A DNA stretch of 64,000 bases from Phycisphaerales bacterium UBA5793 (GTDB lineage: Bacteria; Planctomycetota; Phycisphaerae; Phycisphaerales; UBA5793): contig DIDT01000053.1 of assembly GCA_002418285.1 (NCBI GenBank), forward strand, positions 1 to 64,000. The letters are read 5' to 3'. The notes beneath the pieces were generated by a model. The model searched no databases. It was given only the letters and a program-made list of their open reading frames with translations, and had not been told where the DNA came from. The position numbers and the translations under genes are program-made. Positions 13,868 to 22,799 of the stretch are shown here, in pieces (positions within the stretch are counted from its first letter, which is position 1; every line of letters starts with the position of its first letter).

Positions 13868-16465
13868 CTACTGGAACGTAAACTGCACGAGATTGCTGAC
13901 GCGGCATGTGGCCCGCTCGACGGATTGAAGGCGCACGGTGCGACCCGACGCCGCCTGCGGCACGTTCAGGTCCAGCGTCGCGTCGCCATTGCCATCGACT
14001 ACGGCATCGCCCGCAACGGTGGGACGGCTCATGTTCACCAACACCCCGTTGCAGCCCGGGAGATTGGTCGTGCCGTCGCGCAGGCTGTAGAGGAAGTAGA
14101 CGCGACGTCCTGAGGTGCCGTTTGTTGTGGTCAGACGATTCGTCTGTCCCGCAATCCCGGGCACGGGGTCGAGCAGGTTAATCTCGAGGCTCACATCCGC
14201 GAGAAACGCGCCGCGGCCATGCGTCGCCGCGAGCAATGTCGAACTGTTTTTCCAAATCAGCTCATCGATGGGCACGGTGCCGGGCCCCTGCGTCGCCGCT
14301 GACCATGTCTCACCGTTGTCGGTCGAAGTGAAGATGCCGATGTCGGTACCTGCATAGATCCATCCGGGGACGGTCTGGTGGACGGCGATGGCGCTGACGG
14401 GGGCGTCAGGCAGCGGCCAGTCGCCGCCGATGCCGCTGATGGCGGTCCATTCCTGGCTGGCGACATTGAAGGTCCAGACGTTGTCCGGCTCCCAGCCCAT
14501 GAATGATACGTAGACGATGTTGGGGTCGTTTGGATCAACAACGAGGCGTGAGACCCAACGGGCCGGTGGCGTCGTACCGCCGAGCGTGTCAATCCGAATC
14601 CAATCGGGATTGGCATCCAGACCGTTGCTGGTGAGGTAGACCTGCCCGTTGTTGTGGCCGACGTAGATGCGATTCGAGTTGCCGGGGGCGACGGTCACGG
14701 TGCTGATGTTGCGGGGGTCATTCTCGGCGAAATGATCCTGCGGCAACACGGTTCCGTACGGGGGCGGCTCCGGACCGAAATTCAGCGCAGGCTTGATCAC
14801 CGTCCAGGTGGGATTGCCGGTCTTGACGTTGTTGGTTCGCCAGAGGCGCACGCAGCCGGAGAGCATGCGATTCGGCTCGTTGGGGTCGAGGATGTAATGG
14901 TTGATAAAATTGCAGTTGGCGCGGTTCGTATCACCGATGCCACCCGAGATCGAGGACCAGTTCTGACCCGCGTTGGTACTGCGCTGGATGTGCGAGTAGT
15001 AGTACTGGCAGTACATGTAGTTTGGATCCACCGGATCCGCTGCGCAGAAGCCTCCATCACCGCCGAAGGTCATCTGCCATGCCTGGGGATTGCCTGAATA
15101 GCGCAGCGTGCCGTTGTCCTGCGCGCCGCCAAGCACCACGTTGCCGGTGGCATTGATCGCGGCGCCATAGAACTGCGTCACGCCGAGGTTGTTGTTCAGA
15201 TTGACGACTGAGTTGCTGTTTGAATCAGGCGCACGGTAGATGCCTCCGTCGCAGCCGAAGAAGATGGTGCGATTGGTGCTGCCGTCAAACTGTGGGTGAT
15301 TGACTATCACGTGCTGGTCGGCGTGCACACCGTTGAACGTCTGTCCGAAGGTCGTCCCTCCGTTGGTGGATCGGAAAAGGTACACGCCGCCGACGACGAC
15401 TGTCTCAGAGTTGGTCGGATCGACCCAGATCGTGTTGTTGTAGCCGGAGTAGGTGCTGATGCTCCCGCCGCGCAGGGTGTAGGTGGCGCCGCCATCGGTG
15501 GAGCGATACACGCGAATGGAACTGTTGTTGCTGACTGAGGCGTAGACCATGGCCGGGGTGGAGGGCGCGTAGGAGAGTTCGACGCGATCTGACGCAGGGA
15601 TGCCTGACGCCGTGAGCCACGAAGCACCGCCATCGACGGAGTAGAACGGGCCGGGATTGTGATGATCGCCTCCGGCCACCGCATGCGACGGGTTGTTCGG
15701 ATCGATCCTGACATCAAGGACGGCAAAGTTCGTAGTTTGATTCCACGTCGCACCTGCGTCGAGCGTGCGGTAGATCCCGGTCCCCGTTGCCGCGAGCATG
15801 ATCAACGGGTTGTCCGGGTGGATGGCCAGCCGGTTGACGAAGTACCAGTCCTCGGAGGCAGTGCTTGACATCTGTGTCCAGGTGGCGCCTCCGTCGGTGG
15901 TCTTGAAGATGCCGGCGCCGCGAATGGCAGCCGTGTTGGAGGAGCCCTCGACGGTATCGAAGAACCCCTCGCCGGTGCCGGCGTAGAGCACGTCAGGATT
16001 GTCTGGATCTATGGCCATGCAGCCGATCGAGAGCGTTGGCATGAAATCGTCAAGCGGCGCCCATGAACTGCCGCCGTTATTCGTCTTCCAGATGCCTCCG
16101 CTTGCTGATCCGACCCACATGATGCTCGGATTGGTGGGATGGATGATGACGCCGCGCAGACGGCCGCCGATGTTGCCGGGACCGATCCACGTCCAGGCGT
16201 CCGGCGAAATGCCGGCACCGTCGACGGGATTGTCAAGCAGATGGTCACGCTGAGCCTTGGCGCGCATCAGGGCGTTCTGTGGAACAGTTCCATCGGCGCT
16301 GAGTCGCTGCTGGTAGCGGAAGCGTGCCGCAGCCAGCGGCTCGTCGTGCTTGAGTTCGCCTGCGTCGTTGTCACCTATTTCCGCCTCCCAGTGGCTCACG
16401 CACGCGGGAAGGGTGAGCAGGCCAATCATGAACGGGATGACCAGGACGCGGCGATCGAGCGACAT
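13868..16465 (-). CDS. Large lipoprotein with BNR/Asp-box propeller repeats
   Basis: An 865-residue protein from ATG 16465, chosen because GAGGAGGAG precedes it and a lipoprotein signal with lipobox LPAC follows. The body has at least eight Asp-box-like turns: NNGGSSW, TDGGATW, LDAGATW, VDGGASW, TDGGATY, TNGGTTF, TNAGQNW and TDNGETW, each preceded by a strand such as GIWKT or YRS. This is the Vps10/sortilin-like or sialidase-type propeller found in many surface proteins, perhaps two propellers in series, with phrases like IHPTNPSIMWVGSASGGIWK. The last 120 residues form a different beta domain. Catalytic sialidase residues are not recognisable. Function is unknown; outer-membrane location is likely. 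Confidence 0.8.
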   Translation of the reverse strand: MSLDRRVLVIPFMIGLLTLPACVSHWEAEIGDNDAGELKHDEPLAAARFRYQQRLSADGTVPQNALMRAKAQRDHLLDNPVDGAGISPDAWTWIGPGNIGGRLRGVIIHPTNPSIMWVGSASGGIWKTNNGGSSWAPLDDFMPTLSIGCMAIDPDNPDVLYAGTGEGFFDTVEGSSNTAAIRGAGIFKTTDGGATWTQMSSTASEDWYFVNRLAIHPDNPLIMLAATGTGIYRTLDAGATWNQTTNFAVLDVRIDPNNPSHAVAGGDHHNPGPFYSVDGGASWLTASGIPASDRVELSYAPSTPAMVYASVSNNSSIRVYRSTDGGATYTLRGGSISTYSGYNNTIWVDPTNSETVVVGGVYLFRSTNGGTTFGQTFNGVHADQHVIVNHPQFDGSTNRTIFFGCDGGIYRAPDSNSNSVVNLNNNLGVTQFYGAAINATGNVVLGGAQDNGTLRYSGNPQAWQMTFGGDGGFCAADPVDPNYMYCQYYYSHIQRSTNAGQNWSSISGGIGDTNRANCNFINHYILDPNEPNRMLSGCVRLWRTNNVKTGNPTWTVIKPALNFGPEPPPYGTVLPQDHFAENDPRNISTVTVAPGNSNRIYVGHNNGQVYLTSNGLDANPDWIRIDTLGGTTPPARWVSRLVVDPNDPNIVYVSFMGWEPDNVWTFNVASQEWTAISGIGGDWPLPDAPVSAIAVHQTVPGWIYAGTDIGIFTSTDNGETWSAATQGPGTVPIDELIWKNSSTLLAATHGRGAFLADVSLEINLLDPVPGIAGQTNRLTTTNGTSGRRVYFLYSLRDGTTNLPGCNGVLVNMSRPTVAGDAVVDGNGDATLDLNVPQAASGRTVRLQSVERATCRVSNLVQFTFQ

Positions 16466-16752
16466 GGCAGTCTCCTCCTCGGTGTGGCGGGGAGCGGCGT
16501 ATGGCCGCCCCGATTCCCCCATCATAACCGATTTCTCTCCCCATCCGCGGCATAGAAGTACTGGTGGCACTGCATTAGTCAAAACTGGTCCGTCGACAAT
16601 TGCCCCCATCCCGTACATCTGGGCGATTGCAGACAAAAACTGAGGATTCTTCGTGCAGGACCGCTGTTCTACGTGTATTTTTGTCGTGCCCGAGCGAACC
16701 TCGGGGACGTTCTGAGCGGAGCAAGACTGGTGGAGAGCAGGGGAGGGTCGTC
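16466..16752. other. Divergent intergenic region
   Basis: About 290 bases separate two large exported-protein genes that read outward in opposite directions, so both promoters should lie here. I do not see a promoter pair I would defend; AGTCAA at 16577-16582 gives TTGACT on the minus strand but no well-placed -10 partner follows. Ribosome-binding sites for both genes are visible at the edges. Confidence 0.35.
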
Positions 16753-19071
16753 ATGCGGCACCCAACGGGGAATCGGGTCCGATATTCGGTGGTGGGATTG
16801 GCGGTGGTGGGGGGTGCGCTGGCGCTTGGTGCGGGGCGGGTCGCCCTGGCCTCGGGCGACGGGGACAACGTCCTGCTCATCATCAATCCGATGGACAAGG
16901 ACTCGATGCTTGTCGGGAACTACTACCGGCTCCGCCGCAACATCCCCGATCGCAACGTGCTCTATCTCGTCCCCGCCAGCACCGACTACCAGCAGTTCGC
17001 CGACGAGAACGTCAACGCGCTTCTCGGCTCGCTCGCCAATCGACAGATCGATGATCACATTGATTACGTCGTCGTGACACCCGGCAACAACTACCTCATC
17101 GATGCTCGTTCACTCGTGAACGACTCCTGTTTCCCGGTAAACAACTTTTCGACTGGTTCGGCGTTTACAATGGCGTACATCACCGATTCGGTCCGGGTGG
17201 GGGGCAATTTCTCGACGCGGACCAATCGGTACTACAGCGGCTCCAACACGCCGACGGCGTTTGACAGCAACATCGCCTGGTTCAACGGAGCGCCCAGCGA
17301 TCGCTCCGACGCCGAGCGCTATTTCATCGGCGCCATGCTTGGCTACACTGGCGAGCGCGGCAACACGGTGACGGAAGTGCTTGACATGATCGACCGCAGC
17401 GTCGAAGTCGACGGCACACATCCGGTCGGCACGTTCTATTTCATGAAGACAAACGATCCTCCCCGCAGTTCTCCGCGCGATCCGCTCTATCCGATCATCG
17501 CCGATGCAATCAACGCGCTGGGCGGGCAGGCCGACAGTCGCTGTTGCAGCCCGCTTCCGACCGGGGAGCAGGATGTGATGGGCATCATGACGGGGCTTGC
17601 CACACTGGACATCGAAGGCGCGGCAATGACGATCCTGCCGGGCGCCTTCTGCGATCACCTGACCAGTTACGCCGGTGCGTTCAACATCAACTCCCAGACC
17701 AAGATGTCGCGCTGGATCGCCAACGGCGCCAGCGGAACCGCGGGCACGGTCGAGGAACCCTGTAATTATCCGGGCAAGTTTCCGTCGCCCCGCATGCACC
17801 TGTTTTACTACCAGGGATTGACGCTCGGCGAGTCGGTTCTGCGCAGCCTGGCGTACATTCCCTATCAGGTGCTCATCATGGGCGATCCGCTCACGCAGCC
17901 GTTTACCCACAAACCCGTGGTGGACGTCGCGGACGCACCCGGCCAACCGGTGTCGGGCATCATCACGCTCACGCCCAGCGCGACGACGACGCATCCCACC
18001 GCGCGCATCGATCACTACGACCTGCTGATCGACGGGATAACAATTCACACCGTCGGCAGGGGGCGCACGTTCTCGCTGGACACACGGCGACTGACCGACG
18101 GCTACCACGACATGCGCGTCCTCGCGTACGACGACTCCGACCAGCGCTCGACGGGTCGCTGGCTGGGCGAACTGATCGTAAACAACAATGGTCGCAGCGC
18201 GACGATCCAGTGCAATCGGCAGGCGGGCAACTACGACAGCCCCTTTGACTTCACGGTCGGCGGAGTGGGAAGCACGATCGTGGAGTATCGCGTGATTCAG
18301 AATGGCCGCGTGCTCGCCGCCACGAACAGCCCCCAGACGGCTCTGCGCATCTATGGTGCGACGATGGGCGCCGGCGACGTGGATGTGCAGGGTGAAGTGC
18401 TGTTTGCGGACGGCCGTCTTGTGCGCAGCGCGCCGCTGACGGAGGTGGTGCTCGATGACCCCGGTGCCCCGGCGCCCATCGCACCGAAGGCGTCCAGCTT
18501 TGTCAAGCACGTCTTGCGTGATCAGCCGTTTCTGCTTGAGCTTCCTGGGACGCTGAACGAGTTCTCCTCCAGCCTCGGCTACACGATCGTGAGCCCGCCG
18601 ACGCAATCGACGATTCTGTCAACCACCGTGGGGCCGTACCGGGTCTGTCAGGCCGATCCAGACGCCACTGGCAGCGACTCGCTGACGTTCAAGTGGACGC
18701 ATCCCAACGGCGACTCGAACACGGCGACCATCACGCTGGTGTACGACGACTGCAGCCTCGGCCGACCACAACTGGCCGTCGGCACTCTGATCGGCGGACA
18801 GAACGGGCGATTCAACGTGACGTGTGCCTACCCGAATGAGACGACGTACCTGGTGTACAGCCTCAACGGGACGGGCAGCACTTATGTACCGCAGCTCAAC
18901 GTCACGCTTGGCCTTCGCAACCCGGTTCAGGCGGGCAACTCGAGGCGAACGGATGGCAGCGGCAGCGTTTCGTGGACGTTGCCGATCCCGAACGTCAATC
19001 CGCGGACGGTCTGGTTCCAGGCGGCGCAGCGCGCGGCAACGAGCGAGGTAGTGGAGGCCGCGATTCAGTAA
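16753..19071 (+). CDS. TIGR03790-like exported protein
   Basis: A 772-residue protein from ATG 16753, with GGGAGGG upstream, and a signal peptide of about 35 residues ending VALAS. The first part, DNVLLIINPMDKDSMLVGNY then RLRRNIPDRNVLYL, and YVVVTPGN match the start of the TIGR03790 family, which has a scattered distribution restricted to genomes carrying exosortase/PEP-CTERM systems. RWIANGASGTAGTVEEPCNY and PRMHLFYYQGLTLGESVLRS are further family-like stretches. Residues about 400-620 look like immunoglobulin-like beta domains, followed by a final unique domain. No PEP-CTERM tail is present on this copy. Role unknown; perhaps processing or display of sorted proteins. Confidence 0.75.
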   Translation: MRHPTGNRVRYSVVGLAVVGGALALGAGRVALASGDGDNVLLIINPMDKDSMLVGNYYRLRRNIPDRNVLYLVPASTDYQQFADENVNALLGSLANRQIDDHIDYVVVTPGNNYLIDARSLVNDSCFPVNNFSTGSAFTMAYITDSVRVGGNFSTRTNRYYSGSNTPTAFDSNIAWFNGAPSDRSDAERYFIGAMLGYTGERGNTVTEVLDMIDRSVEVDGTHPVGTFYFMKTNDPPRSSPRDPLYPIIADAINALGGQADSRCCSPLPTGEQDVMGIMTGLATLDIEGAAMTILPGAFCDHLTSYAGAFNINSQTKMSRWIANGASGTAGTVEEPCNYPGKFPSPRMHLFYYQGLTLGESVLRSLAYIPYQVLIMGDPLTQPFTHKPVVDVADAPGQPVSGIITLTPSATTTHPTARIDHYDLLIDGITIHTVGRGRTFSLDTRRLTDGYHDMRVLAYDDSDQRSTGRWLGELIVNNNGRSATIQCNRQAGNYDSPFDFTVGGVGSTIVEYRVIQNGRVLAATNSPQTALRIYGATMGAGDVDVQGEVLFADGRLVRSAPLTEVVLDDPGAPAPIAPKASSFVKHVLRDQPFLLELPGTLNEFSSSLGYTIVSPPTQSTILSTTVGPYRVCQADPDATGSDSLTFKWTHPNGDSNTATITLVYDDCSLGRPQLAVGTLIGGQNGRFNVTCAYPNETTYLVYSLNGTGSTYVPQLNVTLGLRNPVQAGNSRRTDGSGSVSWTLPIPNVNPRTVWFQAAQRAATSEVVEAAIQ

Positions 19072-19584
19072 GACGAGTGATTGCAGATAGATATGGAGCG
19101 AGTGCCGGCAACCCTCCCCACTTGTTGGGCCCACAGTTTTATAGTCCTATAATGCATGTTATGTTAAACATGGCGAGAGTTGGGGTGGAGGATGGGCATT
19201 CCAATTGTGATTGCGTGCTTCGCGTACCTCGAGGCTCACCCCTTGAACGAGTACATCTTCCTGCAGCCGGGCGAGAGTATCCGCACGCCCTTTTTTCTTG
19301 ACTGCTCTCCCCGATGTACTCTGCCGTGTTCCGGTCTCTGTCCGAGCCGGCATTACCGACGTCTGCGCCGCCACTCGCGGCCGCTGAGCCCACTGAGGGT
19401 TGCGCGTCTCGTGCATCGGTCGGATCCTGGTGCTAGGATGCCCCGTTGAGCCGCAATTCACTCCGGCATCTCATGTGTTTTTCATCGATGAATGCAACCA
19501 AGCCACGCAGAGACTGAGGCCTAATCGAGGGGTCGCTCCATCCAACCCGGGGGTTGTCGCGTGGCTCCTTGCAGGAGGCCAGCC
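19072..19584 (+). other. 513-base gap without a supported gene; possible orphan transcript
   Basis: No open frame here has convincing start signals or protein-like composition. The left part contains a locally AT-rich stretch with a near-consensus promoter (19125-19153). Short frames following it (for example from ATG 19191) look translated-like only for about 35 residues and then become arginine-rich shadow. A small RNA or a long leader for the sulfotransferase-like gene is possible. Confidence 0.35.
19125..19153 (+). promoter_or_regulatory. Candidate sigma70-type promoter
   Basis: TTGGGC (19125-19130), a 17-base spacer and a perfect TATAAT (19148-19153), set in an AT-rich patch in otherwise high-GC sequence. 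Predicted transcription would begin near 19160 and run into the gene-less stretch. The -35 matches only partly. Confidence 0.4.
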
Positions 19585-20184
19585 GTGAATGTATTTGTCG
19601 TCAGCACCGGACGCTGTGGTTCGACGACGCTGGCTCGAGCGTGCCGCCACATCACGAATTTCACTTCCGGGCACGAAACGAATCGCAGCCGTTCGATTGA
19701 GCGTCGACTGAGCTACCGCGATCAGCACATCGAGATCGACAATCGCCTGTCCTGGTTCATGGGAACGCTCGCCAAGCGCTACGGCACCAAGGCGTACTAC
19801 GTTCATCTGAAACGCGATCCGGAAGCCGTTGCCGAGAGCTTCATGCACCGCTGGCGAGCTCGCCATTCGATCATCCAAGCGTTTGGTTACAACATTCTCT
19901 GCGTCAAGGAACAGACGATCGACGTGGCTCGTCTCTACGTTTCCTGCGTCAATGCGAACATCATTCACTTTCTCCGCGACAAGCCAAACGCGATGACCAT
20001 CGAACTGGAACAGATGGAGTCTCAGTTTCCGGAATTCTGGTCGTGGATTGGCGCCGAGGGTGATCTGAACGCCGCCATCGCCGCGTTGAAAGAGCCTCAC
20101 AACGCGACGCCCTCCCATCCGGTGCTGAATCGATTCCGCCAGGGATACCGCACGACGAGGCGGTTCATTCGCAGGCGGCTGTAG
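19585..20184 (+). CDS. Sulfotransferase-like P-loop protein
   Basis: A 199-residue protein. I place the start at GTG 19585 because AGGAGG sits at 19573-19578 at ideal spacing and the next residues, NVFVVSTGRCGSTTLA, form the first strand and the 5'-phosphosulfate-binding loop of sulfotransferases. LSWFMGTLAKRYGTKAYYVH and LKRDPEAVAESFMHRW fit the second conserved block (Arg and Ser near the 3'-phosphate site). Such proteins transfer sulfate from PAPS to sugars or other acceptors in the cytoplasm; marine planctomycetes use sulfated glycans. It is short for the family, so a degenerate or non-catalytic member cannot be excluded. Confidence 0.7.
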   Translation: MNVFVVSTGRCGSTTLARACRHITNFTSGHETNRSRSIERRLSYRDQHIEIDNRLSWFMGTLAKRYGTKAYYVHLKRDPEAVAESFMHRWRARHSIIQAFGYNILCVKEQTIDVARLYVSCVNANIIHFLRDKPNAMTIELEQMESQFPEFWSWIGAEGDLNAAIAALKEPHNATPSHPVLNRFRQGYRTTRRFIRRRL

Positions 20185-20301
20185 ATGGAGTGGCACGGCG
20201 ACCTTGTTGCCGGATTCGCGCCAGTTTGGATTTGATGAGTCGCCAGCTTGGGCTTCGTACGATTTGCGCCAAGGCGCTACGATGGAAGCCCCATTGCATC
20301 C

Positions 20302-20850
20302 ATGAATCGATCAATCCGCCAAGTTACCGTCTATTGCGCCTCCAGCGAGGGGCTTGACCGCGTCTATGTGGATGCCGCCGAGCGGCTGGGTGAAGCGATC
20401 GCGCGAGCGGGATTGATGCTGGTGTATGGCGGAGGCAGTCTCGGACTGATGGGTTGTGTGGCGGACAGCGCGCATCGCCACGGCGGACGCGTGCATGGGA
20501 TCATCACTGAGAAGCTTGCCACACTCGAGTTCGCCCGCCAGACCTGCGATGAACTGGAAGTCGTAGCGACGATGCGCATTCGCAAGCAGCGCATGGAGGA
20601 ACTGGCGGACGCGTTCATTGCACTGCCCGGCGGAGTCGGAACCTACGAGGAGCTGTTTGAGATGCTGGTGGCCCGCAAGCTTCGCGACCACGATAAACCG
20701 TTGATCATCGTGAACACAAACGGGTACTTCGATCCCCTGTTGTCGATGCTTCAGCGCGGCGTGGATGAAGGATTCATGACGGCTGAGGTGCGCGACCTGC
20801 TGGAAATCGTGCCGACTCCCGAGGAGGCGATCGAACAGATCGCAGGGTAG
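20302..20850 (+). CDS. LOG family protein (TIGR00730), cytokinin riboside 5'-monophosphate phosphoribohydrolase-like
   Basis: A 182-residue Rossmann-like protein from ATG 20302. It has VTVYCASSEG at the start, VYGGGSLGLMGCVADSA, a central RKQRMEELADAFIALPGG and the catalytic motif PGGVGTYEE at residues 109-117. Family members cleave the ribose 5'-phosphate from adenine-type nucleotides such as AMP or cytokinin nucleotides. In bacteria the real role is usually unknown and cytokinin production should not be assumed. It is a single-gene unit between the sulfotransferase-like and propeller genes. Confidence 0.9.
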   Translation: MNRSIRQVTVYCASSEGLDRVYVDAAERLGEAIARAGLMLVYGGGSLGLMGCVADSAHRHGGRVHGIITEKLATLEFARQTCDELEVVATMRIRKQRMEELADAFIALPGGVGTYEELFEMLVARKLRDHDKPLIIVNTNGYFDPLLSMLQRGVDEGFMTAEVRDLLEIVPTPEEAIEQIAG

Positions 20851-21034
20851 TTCACCGCGATCGCGACCTGACTTCGCTCCTCCGCTGCAATCCCGCTTCG
20901 ACAAACATATACTTGCGTACGGACGCCGCGGGCCGATGTCACTTGTCCAAATGCGGTTGATTCCGGCGCTGACGGGCAGCGTCTCGATCGCACAGGTCCA
21001 TCGGGTGCGGCTCGTTTCGAAGGAGCTGAGAGAT

Positions 21035-21850
21035 ATGTTTAGTCACATGCTTACGCGCGTTGTTGCCGCGATTACCACGATGGCGACGGTTGGCATGGCC
21101 TCCGCCCAGGTCATCCTGATGAATGACACCACAAGCGATACCGTGCAGGTCCTCGATCGCACGACTGGTGACTTGCTGACGACCTTTGATGCGAGCTATT
21201 CATCCACGGGCATCGCCGTGATCGATGGTCCCGGGAGTACGTTGCTCATGAGCGACCAGACCGCCGACACCATCTGGCAGATGAACTCGGATGGCTCGCT
21301 GATCGGAGAGTACATCAGCGCCCCCATTGACAATCTGCGCGGGATTAACCGGCTGCCCAATGGTTACGTTGTTGGCGCTGCGGCTTCGGGCATCTATGCG
21401 TGGAACAACAGCGGCGATGTGCTCTCGCAGAGCATCCCGGGTAATTTCTTCGACGTGTTCTTCATTCAGAATCGCCTCGTTGCATCAGATCTCGGCGACA
21501 ACACTGTTGATGTCTACAACCTCAGCGGCCAGCTCATTGGCGGTCTACCCAACAGCAGCATCGCGTTTCCCGAGCAGGCCACGCTGATCAACACGCCCAA
21601 CGGGCCGCGCGTCGCCGTGGTTGGATTCACCGCTCAGAATGTCACGATCATCACGCCGGGCGGGAGCGTTGAATCTACCTTCCCGATCTCGGGATCCGGG
21701 CGCGGCATCATTCAAGCGGGCAACGGCAATTTGCTCGTGTCAAGCAATTCGGGGCTGTACGAATATGCACTCGACGGAACGCAGATCCGGACGATCATGA
21801 CCGGCACGGGATTCCGCTACCTGCACGTGTCGCGTCACTACGGCCGGTAG
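21035..21850 (+). CDS. Exported propeller-like protein
   Basis: A 271-residue protein from ATG 21035, with GAAGGAG 10 bases upstream and a signal peptide ending MASAQ. The mature part has repeating strand units with DTVQVLDRTTGDLLTTFDAS, DQTADTIWQMNSDGSLIGEY, GIYAWNNSGDVLSQSI and NTVDVYNLSGQLIGG, typical of NHL/YVTN-like beta-propellers with about six blades. It ends LHVSRHYGR without a sorting tail. Function is unknown; secreted or periplasmic. A strong terminator follows 33 bases after the stop. Confidence 0.75.
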   Translation: MFSHMLTRVVAAITTMATVGMASAQVILMNDTTSDTVQVLDRTTGDLLTTFDASYSSTGIAVIDGPGSTLLMSDQTADTIWQMNSDGSLIGEYISAPIDNLRGINRLPNGYVVGAAASGIYAWNNSGDVLSQSIPGNFFDVFFIQNRLVASDLGDNTVDVYNLSGQLIGGLPNSSIAFPEQATLINTPNGPRVAVVGFTAQNVTIITPGGSVESTFPISGSGRGIIQAGNGNLLVSSNSGLYEYALDGTQIRTIMTGTGFRYLHVSRHYGR

Positions 21851-21882
21851 GTTCAGCCCAATCGACGCGAAGATAACTCTTT

Positions 21883-21917
21883 GGGGGTCGGCACGACGCC
21901 GACCCCCCTTCTGCTTT
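21883..21917 (+). terminator. Rho-independent terminator
   Basis: A perfect 10-base-pair stem GGGGGTCGGC (21883-21892) with GCCGACCCCC (21898-21907), loop ACGAC, then CTTCTGCTTTT. It ends the exported propeller gene and separates it from lpxI. Confidence 0.8.
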
Positions 21918-21953
21918 TCTCCCGGCCGCAATGCGTTCGCTAGGATTGCGAGC

Positions 21954-22799
21954 ATGGACGAGACGGAGTCAAAGCCGAGTGTCGGGTTGATCGCCGGCCA
22001 AGGGCGGTTGCCGCTGCTCGTGGCGGAGGGCATCCGGGCCGCCGGTTACCGCGTGGCGGCGATCGGACTGGCGGGTCAATTTGACGCCGCGCTGCCGCAA
22101 CACTGCGATTCGTTTCGCGAAGTTGGACTCACGAGTCTCGGGAGGTGGATTTCGACGTTTCGCCGCTGGGATGTGAGCGAGGCAATCATGGTCGGTCGGG
22201 TGTCGCAGAAGCGCAAGTACGCTCGATTTCAATGGCTGCGCCATCCGCCGGATTGGCGGGCGATTCTGCTGTGGTATCGTTACTTGCGCCACGACCGGCG
22301 CACCCCCGCCGTGCTGACGGCGCTCGCGCAAGAACTCGGACGCAATGGAGTCACTCTCATCGACAGTCGCACGTACATTCCGGATCATCTCGCCGCGGCG
22401 GGCGCGATGACGCGCACCTCCCCCACTGCCGAGGCCCAACGGGACATCGATTTTGGCTGGCCGCTGCTGGAACAACTGCTGGCGCTGGGAGTTGGGCAGG
22501 CGATGGCGGTGCGCGGGCGCGATGTCATCGCAGTCGAGGCGGCCGAGGGCACGAACGGGATGATCGGACGAGCGGGCGAAGTGTGCGGCAAACGACCGTG
22601 GGTTCTGCTCAAAGCATCAAGTCGGGATCACGACATGCGCGCCGATGTAGCCACCATCGGCGTCGATACGATTGAACGGCTGCACACGGCTGGCGGTCGA
22701 GCGATCGCGCTGGGCGTCGGGCGCGTGATTCTGATCGACAAGCCAGAGGTCATTGCAGCGGCTGATCGGCTCGGCGTGGCCATCGTGGGAATGGATTGA
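21954..22799 (+). CDS. lpxI: UDP-2,3-diacylglucosamine pyrophosphatase LpxI
   Basis: A 281-residue protein from ATG 21954, the normal length of LpxI (formerly DUF1009). It has the N-terminal GLIAGQGRLPLLVAEGIRAA, EAIMVGRVSQKRKY, the central IDSRTYIPDHLAAAG, and the C-terminal catalytic block VEAAEGTNGMIGRAGEVC with VATIGVDTIERLH. LpxI hydrolyses UDP-2,3-diacylglucosamine to lipid X in lipid A synthesis and replaces LpxH in many phyla. This supports an outer membrane with lipid A or a derivative. The other lpx genes are not in the window. The stop overlaps the TlyA-like gene. Confidence 0.92.
   Translation: MDETESKPSVGLIAGQGRLPLLVAEGIRAAGYRVAAIGLAGQFDAALPQHCDSFREVGLTSLGRWISTFRRWDVSEAIMVGRVSQKRKYARFQWLRHPPDWRAILLWYRYLRHDRRTPAVLTALAQELGRNGVTLIDSRTYIPDHLAAAGAMTRTSPTAEAQRDIDFGWPLLEQLLALGVGQAMAVRGRDVIAVEAAEGTNGMIGRAGEVCGKRPWVLLKASSRDHDMRADVATIGVDTIERLHTAGGRAIALGVGRVILIDKPEVIAAADRLGVAIVGMD

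Noticed and set aside
17110..18606. Minus-strand open frame of 498 residues
   Set aside because: Antisense to the TIGR03790-like gene; composition dominated by Arg, His and Asp.
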